Source: Akkermansia muciniphila
GTDB lineage: Bacteria; Verrucomicrobiota; Verrucomicrobiia; Limisphaerales; F1-80-MAGS106
DNA length: 58,310 nt
NCBI GenBank assembly: GCA_945865375.1
Contig: CAMBEJ010000014.1
Location: forward strand, 1 to 58,310
Direction of reading: 5' to 3'
Of this stretch, positions 9,358-21,170 are shown piece by piece. Under the pieces are notes generated by a model that was given only the letters and a program-made list of their open reading frames with translations, was not told the DNA's origin and made no database searches. A program made the position numbers and the translations under genes. Every line of letters starts with the position of its first letter. Positions within the stretch are counted from its first letter, which is position 1.

Positions 9358-10251
9358 TCAGTGCCGGGAGCTGCCAAAACGCGCTTCAACCAACTTCAAG
9401 AACTCGTTGGCGGCACGTGCGGGCGGACGTTGCTTTGGCCATAGGGCGACGATCGTTCGCTCCGGCCTCGGCGACTGTAGCGAGCGATACTCCGGCAGGT
9501 CCTCGCGGTTGTTGAGTGCCGCCATCGCCGGAATAAGAGAAATGCCCAGCCCCGAAGCGACGAGCGCCTGAATGGTTTCCAATTGCGCGCTGCGAAAGCT
9601 GATCTTGGGGTGTAGATTGCGCCGGTCGCAGAAACTCAACACCTGGTCACCGAGACAATGTCCCTCTTTCATCACGATCAGTCGTTCGCCTTCCAGGTCG
9701 GCATAAGCGACTGTCCGCTTGCGTGTGAGCGGATGACCCGGCGGTAGGGCGAGTAGCAGTTCCTCGGAAAGCAATTTCTTTACCTCCAGACGCTCGTCTA
9801 GAATCGGCTGGCTGGCCAGGGCGAAGTCAATCTCACACCCGTGTGCGAGCTTGAGCAGCCGCGCCGTGGTGTCTTCCTGGACCACCAATTCAACACCCGG
9901 AAACTTCTCCGTGAACTGCGCCATGACCTCGGGCAATAGATACGGAGCAATAGTCGGCAGCACGCCGAGGGTGACGGTGCCACGGTGCAGATCGCGCGCA
10001 TCCGTCGCCTCCCGCTTCGCGGCGTCCACTTCTTCAAGGATGCGCACCGCGTGCCGCAGAAACGCTTCGCCATGCGGTGTCAGTTTAGCCTCGCGTTTCA
10101 TGCGATCGAACAAGCGCTCGCCCAACTCTCCCTCCAGCTTCTGAATTTGCTGGCTCAGCGATGGCTGGGCGACGTGGCATTGCTCGGCGGCACGCGAGAA
10201 GTTTCCCGTCCGCGCGACGGCGACGACGTATCTGAGCTGATGCATTTCCAT
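9358..10251 (-). CDS. oxyR: Hydrogen-peroxide-sensing LysR regulator OxyR
   Basis: This 297-aa LysR-family protein has an N-terminal winged helix-turn-helix (residues 3-62, NFSRAAEQCHVAQPSLSQQI) and a periplasmic-binding-like effector domain. The two redox cysteines of E. coli OxyR are present at the same numbering, C199 and C208, in GHCLGDQVLSFC. In OxyR, peroxide oxidises this pair to a disulfide that switches the protein into an activator. It is divergent from katG, the classical OxyR target, with a 253-bp intergenic region. An OxyR-type operator overlaps its own start codon, which suggests autoregulation. The second ATG (residue 3) is an alternative start. Confidence 0.95.
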   Translation of the reverse strand: MEMHQLRYVVAVARTGNFSRAAEQCHVAQPSLSQQIQKLEGELGERLFDRMKREAKLTPHGEAFLRHAVRILEEVDAAKREATDARDLHRGTVTLGVLPTIAPYLLPEVMAQFTEKFPGVELVVQEDTTARLLKLAHGCEIDFALASQPILDERLEVKKLLSEELLLALPPGHPLTRKRTVAYADLEGERLIVMKEGHCLGDQVLSFCDRRNLHPKISFRSAQLETIQALVASGLGISLIPAMAALNNREDLPEYRSLQSPRPERTIVALWPKQRPPARAANEFLKLVEARFGSSRH

Positions 10252-10286
10252 AGGCGGTGGCTATGGTAACAACAGGAAGAAAGTAT
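10250..10286. promoter_or_regulatory. Candidate OxyR operator (ATAG-N7-CTAT-N7-aCAG-N7-gTAT)
   Basis: ATAG (10250-10253), seven bases, CTAT (10261-10264), seven bases, ACAG (10272-10275), seven bases, GTAT (10283-10286). This matches 14 of the 16 defined bases in the published four-element OxyR motif ATAG-N7-CTAT-N7-ATAG-N7-CTAT, with exact spacing. It overlaps the oxyR start codon and lies about 220 bp from the katG start, so direct autorepression is the simplest role; action on katG would need a promoter far upstream of its ATG. Confidence 0.75.
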
Positions 10287-10462
10287 TTCAACAATGGTGC
10301 CCGAGTTGGTTAAATGAAACCACGACGACCTATCTGATGGCAAAACGAACCAATCTCATGACCCCCTCCGGCCGCAATCCCGTCGCCGATAATCAGAGCC
10401 GCGAGTGCCTCCGCGAGCGCTCCGCAGCTGACCGCCAGCCCCGTCAGGCTAAACACGTCTAA

Positions 10463-12688
<2,226 letters not shown>

Positions 12689-12747
12689 CCTTGTTGCCGC
12701 CAGCGGGGATGCTGGCTCCATGTTGCCGGATCAAGTGATCCGAAAAC

Positions 12748-14304
12748 ATGAAACACAATCATCACATTTACGATGTCATCATCGTCGGTGGCGGGCACAA
12801 CGGGCTGGTGGCTGCAAGCTATCTGTCCAAGGCGGGGAAAGCCGTTCTCCTTCTGGAAGCACATGACGAACTCGGTGGCGCCACGACCAGCGTAAGGGCC
12901 TTTCCCGAGTACGACGCCCGGCTTTCGCGCTATTCCTATTTGGTATCGCTGCTGCCCGATCAGATCGTTGCTGATTTGGGAATCAACTTCAAAACGCTCG
13001 GACGCTCAGTCTCTTCCTACACTCCTTATCACCGGGAAGGTCGGGATGATGGGCTTTTGATTTCGACTGCGTGGGATGAAGGGACCGAGAGCAGTTTCAG
13101 ACGGCTGACCGGATCGGATCAGGAAGCCACCGCTTGGAGCGAGTTTTACGGAGAGATTGCCTTGCTGGCCAAGCGCCTTGCGCCCTCCATGCTCAAGCCT
13201 CTCAAGAGGGCGGCTGAACTCAAATCCGAAATTGGACTGCCTGAGGTGTGGCGCAATCTGATGGAGATACCTCTTGGCGAAGCCATTCGGAATCGATTCC
13301 GTGATGACCTTGTGCAGGGCGTGGTTCTGACGGATGCGCTGATCGGAACTTTTGTTTCGGCAGATGACATGCAGGCCAATCGTTGTTTTCTCTATCACCT
13401 GATTGGAAACGGCACCGGGCAGTGGCGCGTGCCGCAGGGCGGAATGGGTGCCTTGGTCAAGGAGCTATTTCGTATCGCCACCTCACAGGGTGTGGAGATC
13501 AAACTCCACTCCAAGGTCGCCGCGCTTGAAAGTGGTCCTGCGGGCATTCTCATTGGAACGGAATCCGGCCAGGCCTATCGCGCCAAGGATCTGCTCTTTG
13601 CAGCCGCGCCCCAACACCTGGCTCGTTTGCGAGGACGCGCGATTCCGGATTCTCTCGAGGGATCCCAATTGAAAGTCAACATGCTCTTGTCGCGCTTGCC
13701 GCAGCTTAAATCAGGTGTGGACCCGCGGCTCGCCTTCGCCGGCACTTTTCACGTCAATGAAAGTTTTTCACAACTGGAAGCCGCCTACACCCTCGCTCGC
13801 GGGGGCGAAATGCCACAACCGCTGCCGCTTGAGCTGTATTGCCACACCCTGACCGATCCCACAATCCTGTCCGCGGATCTGATTTCAAAGGGTTTTCAAA
13901 CTCTCACACTTTTTGGACTCCACACCCCCGCGCAACTCTTCGATGCTGATCCGGAGCGCGCCAAAGCACGGGCCAAGGATCACGCTATCGCCAGCTTGAA
14001 TCAATATTTGCTGGATCCCATCGAATCCGTCCTGGCTCCATGCCGCGATGGCTCGCTTGCAATTGAAGTGAAATCACCTCTTGATTTGGAGATGGATATT
14101 TCTTTGCCGCGTGGAAACATCTTCCATCGCGACCTAGATTTTCCATTCATTGAAGACGATGCGGAGGCAGCGGACAGGCAACTCTGGGGCGCTGAAACCG
14201 ACGATCCCCATATTTATCTCTCAGGCGCCGGAGCCCGTCGCGGCGGCGGTGTCAGTGGCATCGCGGGTCACAATGCGGCGATGGCATTGCTGGCAAAGGA
14301 TTAG
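12748..14304 (+). CDS. FAD-dependent oxidoreductase, phytoene-desaturase/PYROXD2-like
   Basis: The 518-aa protein starts with a Rossmann FAD-binding motif, VIIVGGGHNGLVAASYLSKAG, followed by LLEAHDELGGATTS (the GGxxx continuation). A C-terminal LSGAGARRGGGVSGIAGHNA block closes the FAD site, as in the CrtI/PYROXD2 group. The substrate is unknown; members of this group act on carotenoids or remain uncharacterised, and there are no carotenoid genes nearby. It follows katG by 59 bp on the same strand, so it may share the peroxide-responsive transcript; that is an inference from spacing only. Confidence 0.85.
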   Translation: MKHNHHIYDVIIVGGGHNGLVAASYLSKAGKAVLLLEAHDELGGATTSVRAFPEYDARLSRYSYLVSLLPDQIVADLGINFKTLGRSVSSYTPYHREGRDDGLLISTAWDEGTESSFRRLTGSDQEATAWSEFYGEIALLAKRLAPSMLKPLKRAAELKSEIGLPEVWRNLMEIPLGEAIRNRFRDDLVQGVVLTDALIGTFVSADDMQANRCFLYHLIGNGTGQWRVPQGGMGALVKELFRIATSQGVEIKLHSKVAALESGPAGILIGTESGQAYRAKDLLFAAAPQHLARLRGRAIPDSLEGSQLKVNMLLSRLPQLKSGVDPRLAFAGTFHVNESFSQLEAAYTLARGGEMPQPLPLELYCHTLTDPTILSADLISKGFQTLTLFGLHTPAQLFDADPERAKARAKDHAIASLNQYLLDPIESVLAPCRDGSLAIEVKSPLDLEMDISLPRGNIFHRDLDFPFIEDDAEAADRQLWGAETDDPHIYLSGAGARRGGGVSGIAGHNAAMALLAKD

Positions 14305-14460
14305 ATTATTAAATCCTAAATCTCGATGAATTATCTCTCAGATATTGAACCACAGAAGCACAGAGGCACAGAGAAGAACAAATTATGAAACCAAACTTTT
14401 CCCCCTCTCTGTGTCTCCGTGTCTCTGTGGTTCACATTTCAAATCTGTTTGGCTAGTTTT
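14303..14460. repeat. Family B CACAGAGG hairpin repeat (solo copy)
   Basis: It begins at the stop codon of the preceding gene with TTAAATCCTAAATCTCGATG and ends with CAAATCTGTTTGGCTAG. The arms TGAACCACAGAAGCACAGAG (about 14346) and CTCTGTGTCTCCGTGTCTCT (about 14405) with GTGGTTCAC can pair as a long hairpin around an AAACCAAACTTTTCCCCCTC loop. The same sequence occurs inside repeats A1 and A6 and in half form beside A5. From 14460 to 14689 nothing further is recognisable. Confidence 0.8.
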
Positions 14461-14689
14461 AACCGATGAAACAACCCCACCCTCACCCCCATCACCGCCC
14501 TGCGGCACCGGTCATCTGACTGAGCGAAATGCGGCCGGACCTCGATCGAATTCTTCTCCGCATAAGCCATCCCGCAGGCGCAGGAATGAAAAATAGGGAT
14601 GAGCCACCACCGGTTTCATTGTCATGAAAAGTTGTTTCACACAGGAGAATGCTGTGGTATTAAGAGCCGTCCTCCACACCATGCACATT

Positions 14690-16012
14690 ATGCAAAAGAC
14701 CTTTTCCTGCACGCCACTTCTTTGCGCCCTGGCGGTCATGGGCACCGTCACCCTCTCGAACGCCGCCACGCCACCCCCAGGCTTCGTAAACCTTTTCAAC
14801 GGCAGAGATCTCAGCGGTTGGCGTGGCGGAGACACCTTTGACCATCGAAAATACCAAGCACTTCCAGAAGGCCAACGGACTGAGCAGGACACTCAGTGGA
14901 CAGCTGACATGAAGGCGCACTGGAAGGTGGATGGCGATGAGTTCGTGAACGATGGCCACGGCAAATACGCCACCACCGAGAAGGATTACGGGGACTTCGA
15001 ATTGCTACTGGATTATAAAACGGTGCCCTTGGCGGACTCGGGCATCTACTTGCGCGGGGTGCCTCAGGTCCAGATTTGGGATCACACCAACCCGAAGGAG
15101 TTTGAGATCAAGAACGGTGTCCAGAAAGGGAGCGGCGGTTTATGGAACAACACCCCCGGCGCCCCTGGCAAAGACCCGCTCGTGCTCGCTGATAAACCCT
15201 TCGGCGAGTGGAACAAATTCCGCATCCTCATGGTGGGCTCACGAGTCAGCGTCTGGCTCAACGACAAAATGGTGGTCGATCACGCGAACCTCGAGAACTA
15301 CTACGACCGGAAGACTCCCATCCCTGTAAGTGGCCCGATCGAACTCCAGACCCACGGCGGCGAAATTCGATGGCGAAATATTTTTCTGCGCGAAATCAAC
15401 GGACAAGAAGCGAACAGGATCCTCGCCTCAAAGGGCGAGGCCGGCTTCAAGCACGTGTTCAATGAGCGCGACTTCACGGGCTGGGACGGTCCCCTGGACA
15501 ACTACGAGGTCGTGGACGGAACACTGAGGTGCAAACCTCAAAAAGGAGGGACGATTTTTACGAAAGCTGAGTATGGCGATTTCGTGGCAAAACTGGAATT
15601 TAAACTCCCCCCGGGCGGCAACAACGGATTGGCCATCCGATACCCCGGTCAAGGGGGTGCTGCGTACGCGGGCATGTGCGAACTGCAGGTCCTGGATGAC
15701 CACTATGAGAAGGCGACGGGTGAGAAGATCGATGCCCGTCAGGCGCACGGTTCGGCCTACGGCATGGTGGCGGCCGCTCGCGGCTTTCATCGCCCCATCG
15801 GCGAATGGAACTTCGAGGAGGTCACCGTCCAGGGATCCAAGATCAAGGTGGAATTGAACGGTTTTGTGATCCTCGACACCGACCTGGAGAAAGTGACTGA
15901 GTTCATGGCTAAATCCCCTCACCCAGGCAAAGGCCGCACCAGCGGACACTTCGGATTCGCCGGACACAACGACCCGGTGGCCTTCCGTCACATCCGTTTA
16001 AAATCGCTCTGA
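14690..16012 (+). CDS. Secreted protein with two DUF1080 (3-keto-disaccharide hydrolase) domains
   Basis: A signal peptide (about residues 1-25, ending SNAA) precedes two tandem DUF1080 domains. The first opens with GFVNLFNGRDLSGW and the second, about 240 residues on, with GFKHVFNERDFTGWDG. Each is a concanavalin-like jelly roll containing the family's GDFxLxxxFK-type strand (YGDFELLLDYK, YGDFVAKLEFK) and an NNGLAIR/DSGIYLRG strand. DUF1080 proteins are abundant in Planctomycetes and Verrucomicrobia, and some cleave 3-keto-glycosides. Activity on such sugars is family knowledge, not visible here. An ATG nine bases upstream (14681) is equally possible. Confidence 0.85.
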   Translation: MQKTFSCTPLLCALAVMGTVTLSNAATPPPGFVNLFNGRDLSGWRGGDTFDHRKYQALPEGQRTEQDTQWTADMKAHWKVDGDEFVNDGHGKYATTEKDYGDFELLLDYKTVPLADSGIYLRGVPQVQIWDHTNPKEFEIKNGVQKGSGGLWNNTPGAPGKDPLVLADKPFGEWNKFRILMVGSRVSVWLNDKMVVDHANLENYYDRKTPIPVSGPIELQTHGGEIRWRNIFLREINGQEANRILASKGEAGFKHVFNERDFTGWDGPLDNYEVVDGTLRCKPQKGGTIFTKAEYGDFVAKLEFKLPPGGNNGLAIRYPGQGGAAYAGMCELQVLDDHYEKATGEKIDARQAHGSAYGMVAAARGFHRPIGEWNFEEVTVQGSKIKVELNGFVILDTDLEKVTEFMAKSPHPGKGRTSGHFGFAGHNDPVAFRHIRLKSL

Positions 16013-16066
16013 TTCCAGATCCTCCGCAGCTGTAGGTCGGAGGTGATCCCTGATCGTCGCAACGCG

Positions 16067-17434
16067 TTACTTCACTCTAGAGGCCCGGGATTCAGCTCTG
16101 TAGAGGTGGGTCTTGGTTCTCAAATAGAATGCCTTGCCGTCTGCTGCCGGAGAGGCCATGAACCCGTTTGCCAATGTGTTCGTCCCGATCACTTCCGGCG
16201 TGCGTCCGGGCTTAAGCACCGCAGTCGTGCCGTCCTGGCTGAAGAAATACAACCGCCCATCGGCATAAATCGGCGATGCCGCATATTTCCCACCGATGCG
16301 TTCAGTCCAGACCACCTGTCCTGTGGCTGCTTCCACGCACGTGACGAAGCTCTCATCGGATGCCGTGTAGATCAGGCCACCCACCAGAATTGGCGAAGCG
16401 TACTTGCCCACGCTCGTTTTGAGTTTCCAAACGACATGCGTGTCGGTGACGTTGCCCTGTCCATCGGTTTTGATCGCCCAGAGTTCCCTTTTCGTCAGGC
16501 CGGTGACGATGAAGGCGAGACCGTGGTCGAACAGGGGCCGGGGAGCGCTCGAGAAGTCGTTGTATTCCACTCGCCAGATCTCTTTTCCTGTCCGCGGATC
16601 GTAGCCATACGACGCCTTTGCGCCCACGCTGAGCAACTGAGCTTTTCCGGCAACGGTCGCGATCAACGGCGTGCCGTGAGACTTACGCATATCTCCATCC
16701 TTCGCCATGGCACCCGGCAAGTTCTCGTCATTCCATGCGACTGAACGATTGGTTTTCCACACGGTTGCGCCCGTTTTTTTGTTGAGGCCGACGAGATACT
16801 GGAGGTCGGCACCATCGAAGGTCAGAATCAACAGGTTTTCGAACAGAACCGGGGACGAGGATGCGCCTCTGTAATGGCGGCATGGCAGGTCGCTCCGCTT
16901 CCAAAGGACCTTGCCGGTTTTGGTGTCCAAACACGCGGTGCCGGCGCTGCCAAAATGGACATAAACCCGACCCGCCTCAATCACAGCCGATGGCGTGGCG
17001 TAACAATTCATGGAAGCCCCGTTACCGAGCGGTTCAGGGTTGTCGGTGTGGAACACTTTTTCGTTGAAGAGGATCTTCCCGCTTTCTTTGTTCACGCAGA
17101 TTGCGAAGGAGTCGCGGCCGTCCTCGGTTGCCGCAGTCAACCAAACCTGATCTCTCAGCACCACAGGAGTGGACCACCCGCGATTTGGGATTTCCGTCTT
17201 CCATCTGATATTGCTCGTCTCGCTCCACTGTAGCGGCAGGCCAATTGGCTTGGCGTTACCCCGAGCCGGGACATGGCCATCACCCCTGGGCCCGCGAAAA
17301 TCGCACCAATCTGCTCGAGCCGCTGCCTCACTCATGAAAAGTGTCGTCCAGAGCAGGATGCTAAGAAAGCTGTTTGCCTTGATGCGGCGAGACGCCTTGC
17401 GGAAGGGGAGAATGGATCTTGTGTTGTGGCTCAT
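16067..17434 (-). CDS. Secreted PQQ-like beta-propeller protein
   Basis: After a basic N-terminus and hydrophobic signal (ending SEAAARA) comes DWCDFRGPRGDGHVP, the typical opening of verrucomicrobial PQQ-binding-like propellers (WxxFRGPxGxG). About seven blades follow, with recurrent W-strands (GKVLWKRSDLP, GATVWKTNRS, GKEIWRVEYND, GQVVWTERIG). No quinoprotein dehydrogenase residues or cytochrome motif are seen, so this is probably a structural or ligand-binding propeller, not an alcohol dehydrogenase. It converges on the DUF1080 gene with 54 bp between stops. The ATG at 17434 is chosen over 17488 because the signal peptide then has normal length. Confidence 0.8.
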   Translation of the reverse strand: MSHNTRSILPFRKASRRIKANSFLSILLWTTLFMSEAAARADWCDFRGPRGDGHVPARGNAKPIGLPLQWSETSNIRWKTEIPNRGWSTPVVLRDQVWLTAATEDGRDSFAICVNKESGKILFNEKVFHTDNPEPLGNGASMNCYATPSAVIEAGRVYVHFGSAGTACLDTKTGKVLWKRSDLPCRHYRGASSSPVLFENLLILTFDGADLQYLVGLNKKTGATVWKTNRSVAWNDENLPGAMAKDGDMRKSHGTPLIATVAGKAQLLSVGAKASYGYDPRTGKEIWRVEYNDFSSAPRPLFDHGLAFIVTGLTKRELWAIKTDGQGNVTDTHVVWKLKTSVGKYASPILVGGLIYTASDESFVTCVEAATGQVVWTERIGGKYAASPIYADGRLYFFSQDGTTAVLKPGRTPEVIGTNTLANGFMASPAADGKAFYLRTKTHLYRAESRASRVK

Positions 17435-17630
17435 AAGTTCCCTGCTTTCAATTCGTTTTAGTTGGCATCGGAAAGGCCTTCGGTTCATTAAAGCAGCTTG
17501 CTTCGCCCAAACGACTTCCTTGCCTCACTTCGCTTTTTACGGTTTCATAGAATGTGGCAGCCTAGAGTCGCTTGGACAACCAAAATGCCCAGCAGGTGTC
17601 ATTTTTAATACACCGAGGCTCGGCCATCGC

Positions 17631-17820
17631 TGAACTCACTAAAACGACCCCGTGTCGACTGATGCTCGAGCCACTCCAATTCCCTGCTCCTAATCGTAAT
17701 CCACCCCTCTGTTTCAAGGGCAACACCGGGGGATTACGAGTCAGATTACGATTAGGAAAAATGGAGGAATTGGGGTTGCGCGCCCAGATCACGATTTCAA
17801 CCGATTTTACGGAGGTCTGA
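17631..17820. repeat. Family A repeat copy A2 (190 bp)
   Basis: The element runs from TGAACTCACTAAAACGACC to CCGATTTTACGGAGGTCTGA. It holds the shared core CCACCCCTCTGTTTCAAGGG and a shortened GATTACGAGTCAGATTACGATT array. No family B insertion is present, so this copy shows the simple form. The remaining part of 17435-17895 contains no recognisable gene. Confidence 0.8.
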
Positions 17821-17895
17821 CCTCCCCCTGAATCCGCCGGCGATTCATGGAAACAGGGCCTCCCATTTATTTCCGACCCCACAGCGGACAACTTT

Positions 17896-18900
17896 TTACA
17901 CGCGCCCCATTTCGCCTTCCCATTTTGAATCCCGGGCCACCAGTGATTTCAGAGCTTCCTTGACATCCTTCCCCTCGTAAAGCATCGAATACACTTCATC
18001 AATGATAGGCGTGTTAATTCCCTTGGCCCGCGCCAGTTGCCACGCCGACCTCGCTGTCGGATACCCTTCGGCCACCGATGTCATGGCTCCAAGAACCTTG
18101 TCGACAGGCTCCCCCTTGCCCAACCTTTCTCCCATGGCGCGATTCCGACTCAGTTTGGAAAAACAAGTGACCGTCAGATCACCCAGGCCACTAAGACCGG
18201 AAAATGTTTCATCATGAGCGCCGCACGCAACTCCCAACCGACGGATCTCAACAATTGCGCGCGTCACCAAAGCAGCCTTGGAATTGTCGCCAAACCCGAG
18301 GCCGTCGCTGACCCCCGCCGCGATCGCAATCACGTTTTTTAAGGCCCCACCTAGCTCAACGCCCAGTCTGTCCTCACTCGCGTAGACCCGGAACGATGGC
18401 CGATGAAAAAGCGCCTGACCCCAAAGCGCTGTGAGCTGGCAATCGCTCGCCAACACGACAGCGGAAGGCATTCCTCGGAACACTTCTTCAGCGAGCGTGG
18501 GCCCCGAAAGTGCCGCAACCGGGTTAGGGAGACCGGCGTCCAGCAAAACTCCGCACATCGTCAGACCTGTCTCAAACTCAATCCCTTTCGTCACACTCAC
18601 AATGGGGATGGAACCCGTCAGTGCTGAAGCGAGATGATGGGCGAGCGAGCGCATGCCTTTGGACGGCACGGCAATGACAAGCCCTTCAGAGCTCTGACAA
18701 GCCATGTCCAAATCCCATTCGACACGCACCTCCGGGTCGACCGCTCGGAATGCGGCACAAGCAGGATTGATTCGATTTCCGCCCAGCGCCTTGATATGAG
18801 CGGGATCGTGCCCCCAAAGGCGGACCCGATTTTCGCCCCGACTCAAGAGGTTGGCCAGGGTTGTTCCCCAAGCCCCCGCGCCCAACACAGTGATTTGCAT
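17896..18900 (-). CDS. gpsA: NAD(P)-dependent glycerol-3-phosphate dehydrogenase
   Basis: The 334-aa protein has the N-terminal NAD-binding motif VLGAGAWGTTLANLL, the SVTKGIE strand, the active-site lysine in GGALKNVIAIAAG and the GLSGLGDLTVTC block, all diagnostic for GpsA. It reduces dihydroxyacetone phosphate to sn-glycerol-3-phosphate in the cytoplasm, the entry point of phospholipid synthesis. It lies downstream of plsY on the same strand (146 bp apart), so two consecutive steps of the pathway are linked. The intervening DNA contains a CTTTGCG-type repeat. Confidence 0.96.
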   Translation of the reverse strand: MQITVLGAGAWGTTLANLLSRGENRVRLWGHDPAHIKALGGNRINPACAAFRAVDPEVRVEWDLDMACQSSEGLVIAVPSKGMRSLAHHLASALTGSIPIVSVTKGIEFETGLTMCGVLLDAGLPNPVAALSGPTLAEEVFRGMPSAVVLASDCQLTALWGQALFHRPSFRVYASEDRLGVELGGALKNVIAIAAGVSDGLGFGDNSKAALVTRAIVEIRRLGVACGAHDETFSGLSGLGDLTVTCFSKLSRNRAMGERLGKGEPVDKVLGAMTSVAEGYPTARSAWQLARAKGINTPIIDEVYSMLYEGKDVKEALKSLVARDSKWEGEMGRV

Positions 18901-18992
18901 AACGTCTGGCGTTTTCTTCAGCTAAACCTCGTCGCTTTCTCCCTTTTCTCAATCCCAACCTCCCTCATTCAAAACAACTCGAAGTAAATATA

Positions 18993-19043
18993 TTCTTCTT
19001 TGCGCATTGGCTCCTTGGCGTCTTTGCGTGAATTCCCTGCTGA
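18993..19043. repeat. CTTTGCG-type short repeat (copy 1)
   Basis: TTCTTTGCGCATTGGCTCCT, then TGGCGTCTTTGCGTG and CCCTGCTG. The same word pattern, ending in TCCCTGCTG, recurs at 21015-21070, and weaker relatives lie near 19830-19870 and 25690-25740. Such sequences are dispersed through many verrucomicrobial genomes; their function is unknown. Confidence 0.55.
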
Positions 19044-19046
19044 ATC

Positions 19047-19670
19047 CTAAGGTTTACCGACTCGATTTTCCGTCCCATCAAATAATCGCCGGATATTCGC
19101 CTTGTGTTTGTAAATGGCCAACCCCGACATGGCAACCGAGATACCGATCATAAGACCGCTCTGGCCACAAAAAAAAGTTGAAAACGGCAGCGAAGCCGCA
19201 GCGGCGACCGATGCAAGGGAAACATAGCGGGTAGCCCCAAACACAACCAGCCAAACAGTCAGTGTGACCAGGAACGACAATGGAATGAGCCCCACCAAAG
19301 CACCGGCCGAGGTGGCGATGCCTTTTCCTCCCCTGAAACCGAGCCAGCAAGTGTAGTTGTGCCCAAGAATCGCCCCCATGGACCCCACAATTCGGAGCCA
19401 CTCCACATCGTGAACTGCGGACCCATCACCGAGGTGCAAAAGGAGAAGAAACTCCCAAGTCCTGCAGCCGACATAACCCTTCACCCCGTCGACCGTCAGA
19501 ACGAAGATGCCCGCTCCCCTTCCGAGCGTGCGGAACACGTTGGTGGCGCCGATATTTCCGCTGCCAAGGCTCCGGATATCGATGCCCCGCGCCCGCGCGA
19601 TCAGATATCCGGTAGGGATGGATCCAACGAAATAAGCGATGAACACCGTGACCAAGACAGGCAACAACAT
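19047..19670 (-). CDS. plsY: Acyl-phosphate:glycerol-3-phosphate acyltransferase
   Basis: This 207-aa integral membrane protein has the three PlsY motifs: SLGSGNIGATNVFRTLG (about residues 35-51), GHNYTCWLGFRGGKGIAT (about 103-120) and HKANIRRLFDGTENRVG near the C-terminus. Several hydrophobic helices separate them. PlsY transfers an acyl group from acyl-phosphate to glycerol-3-phosphate on the cytoplasmic face of the membrane, giving lysophosphatidic acid. The loop between helices 2 and 3 is somewhat longer than usual. It stands directly upstream of gpsA, which makes its substrate. Confidence 0.95.
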   Translation of the reverse strand: MLLPVLVTVFIAYFVGSIPTGYLIARARGIDIRSLGSGNIGATNVFRTLGRGAGIFVLTVDGVKGYVGCRTWEFLLLLHLGDGSAVHDVEWLRIVGSMGAILGHNYTCWLGFRGGKGIATSAGALVGLIPLSFLVTLTVWLVVFGATRYVSLASVAAAASLPFSTFFCGQSGLMIGISVAMSGLAIYKHKANIRRLFDGTENRVGKP

Positions 19671-19992
19671 GGCCTGACTTTACAAGGTTCCGCGGGAATG
19701 AAGAATCGAAAAAGAAGCTATTCGTGCGGCTAGGCAACGGGAAAGCTCCAAAGACTCCAGCCCACCGTGACGAAGGCTTTTTTGGCCCAGTTGGGCGTCA
19801 AATCGCCCCGGTCAACCCTCAGCCGCGATGACTTCTTCTCTCCGCCTTTAATCGTTGGCGTCTTCGCGTGCCTGCCGCATGATTACGCGGCGGGCGTCCG
19901 AGGCTCGCAACTTTCGGCGGCTCCGCTGGAACGTATCCCTCCCAGTTCGGCCCTCTTGATCGCGACACGGTTCGGCGATCCAGAGCTTCCCG

Positions 19993-20760
<768 letters not shown>

Positions 20761-21170
20761 AAAATCGCGTATCCCCGATCGGTATCAAAAGGACCTTTCA
20801 AACATCATTCTGTGTGATGGTTATAACCACACCCTATCACGCCGCCTCGCGAAAGCCATGAAAATGTGATCATTCGAACACGCGCCTTCGCTATTCAGGG
20901 ATTCAACCACTGAACGCGTGCATAACACGGATCGGATCGGGCAGAGGGTTGGTTGTCTCCCCTCGGGTTGAGTCACCCAATGGTGACCCTGAAAACACCC
21001 CGGAGACAATGGATCCTTCTTTGCGCCTTGGCATCTTGGCGCGTTGGCGTTTTTGCGTTCAGTCCCTGCTGCATCGGGACGGCTAAGCCCGAAACGCGCC
21101 CAGGCGCTAAAAACCCAGTTTCCAGAGGTTGACGTGAAAGCCGGCGATCGACTACGTTTCTGGGCAACTC
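20761..21170. other. Divergent intergenic region with a CTTTGCG-type repeat
   Basis: This 410-bp gap separates divergent pseudopilin and transporter genes and so should hold both promoters, but no convincing -35/-10 pair or operator was found. Positions 21015-21070 carry a copy of the CTTTGCG repeat (TTCTTTGCGCCTTGGCATCT, then TTGGCG and TTTTTGCGTTC, then TCCCTGCTG). Confidence 0.5.

Noticed and set aside
16013..16066. CCTCCG...CGGAGG hairpin between convergent genes as a terminator
   Set aside because: The stem is only about 6-7 bp with a long loop, and no T run follows on either strand.
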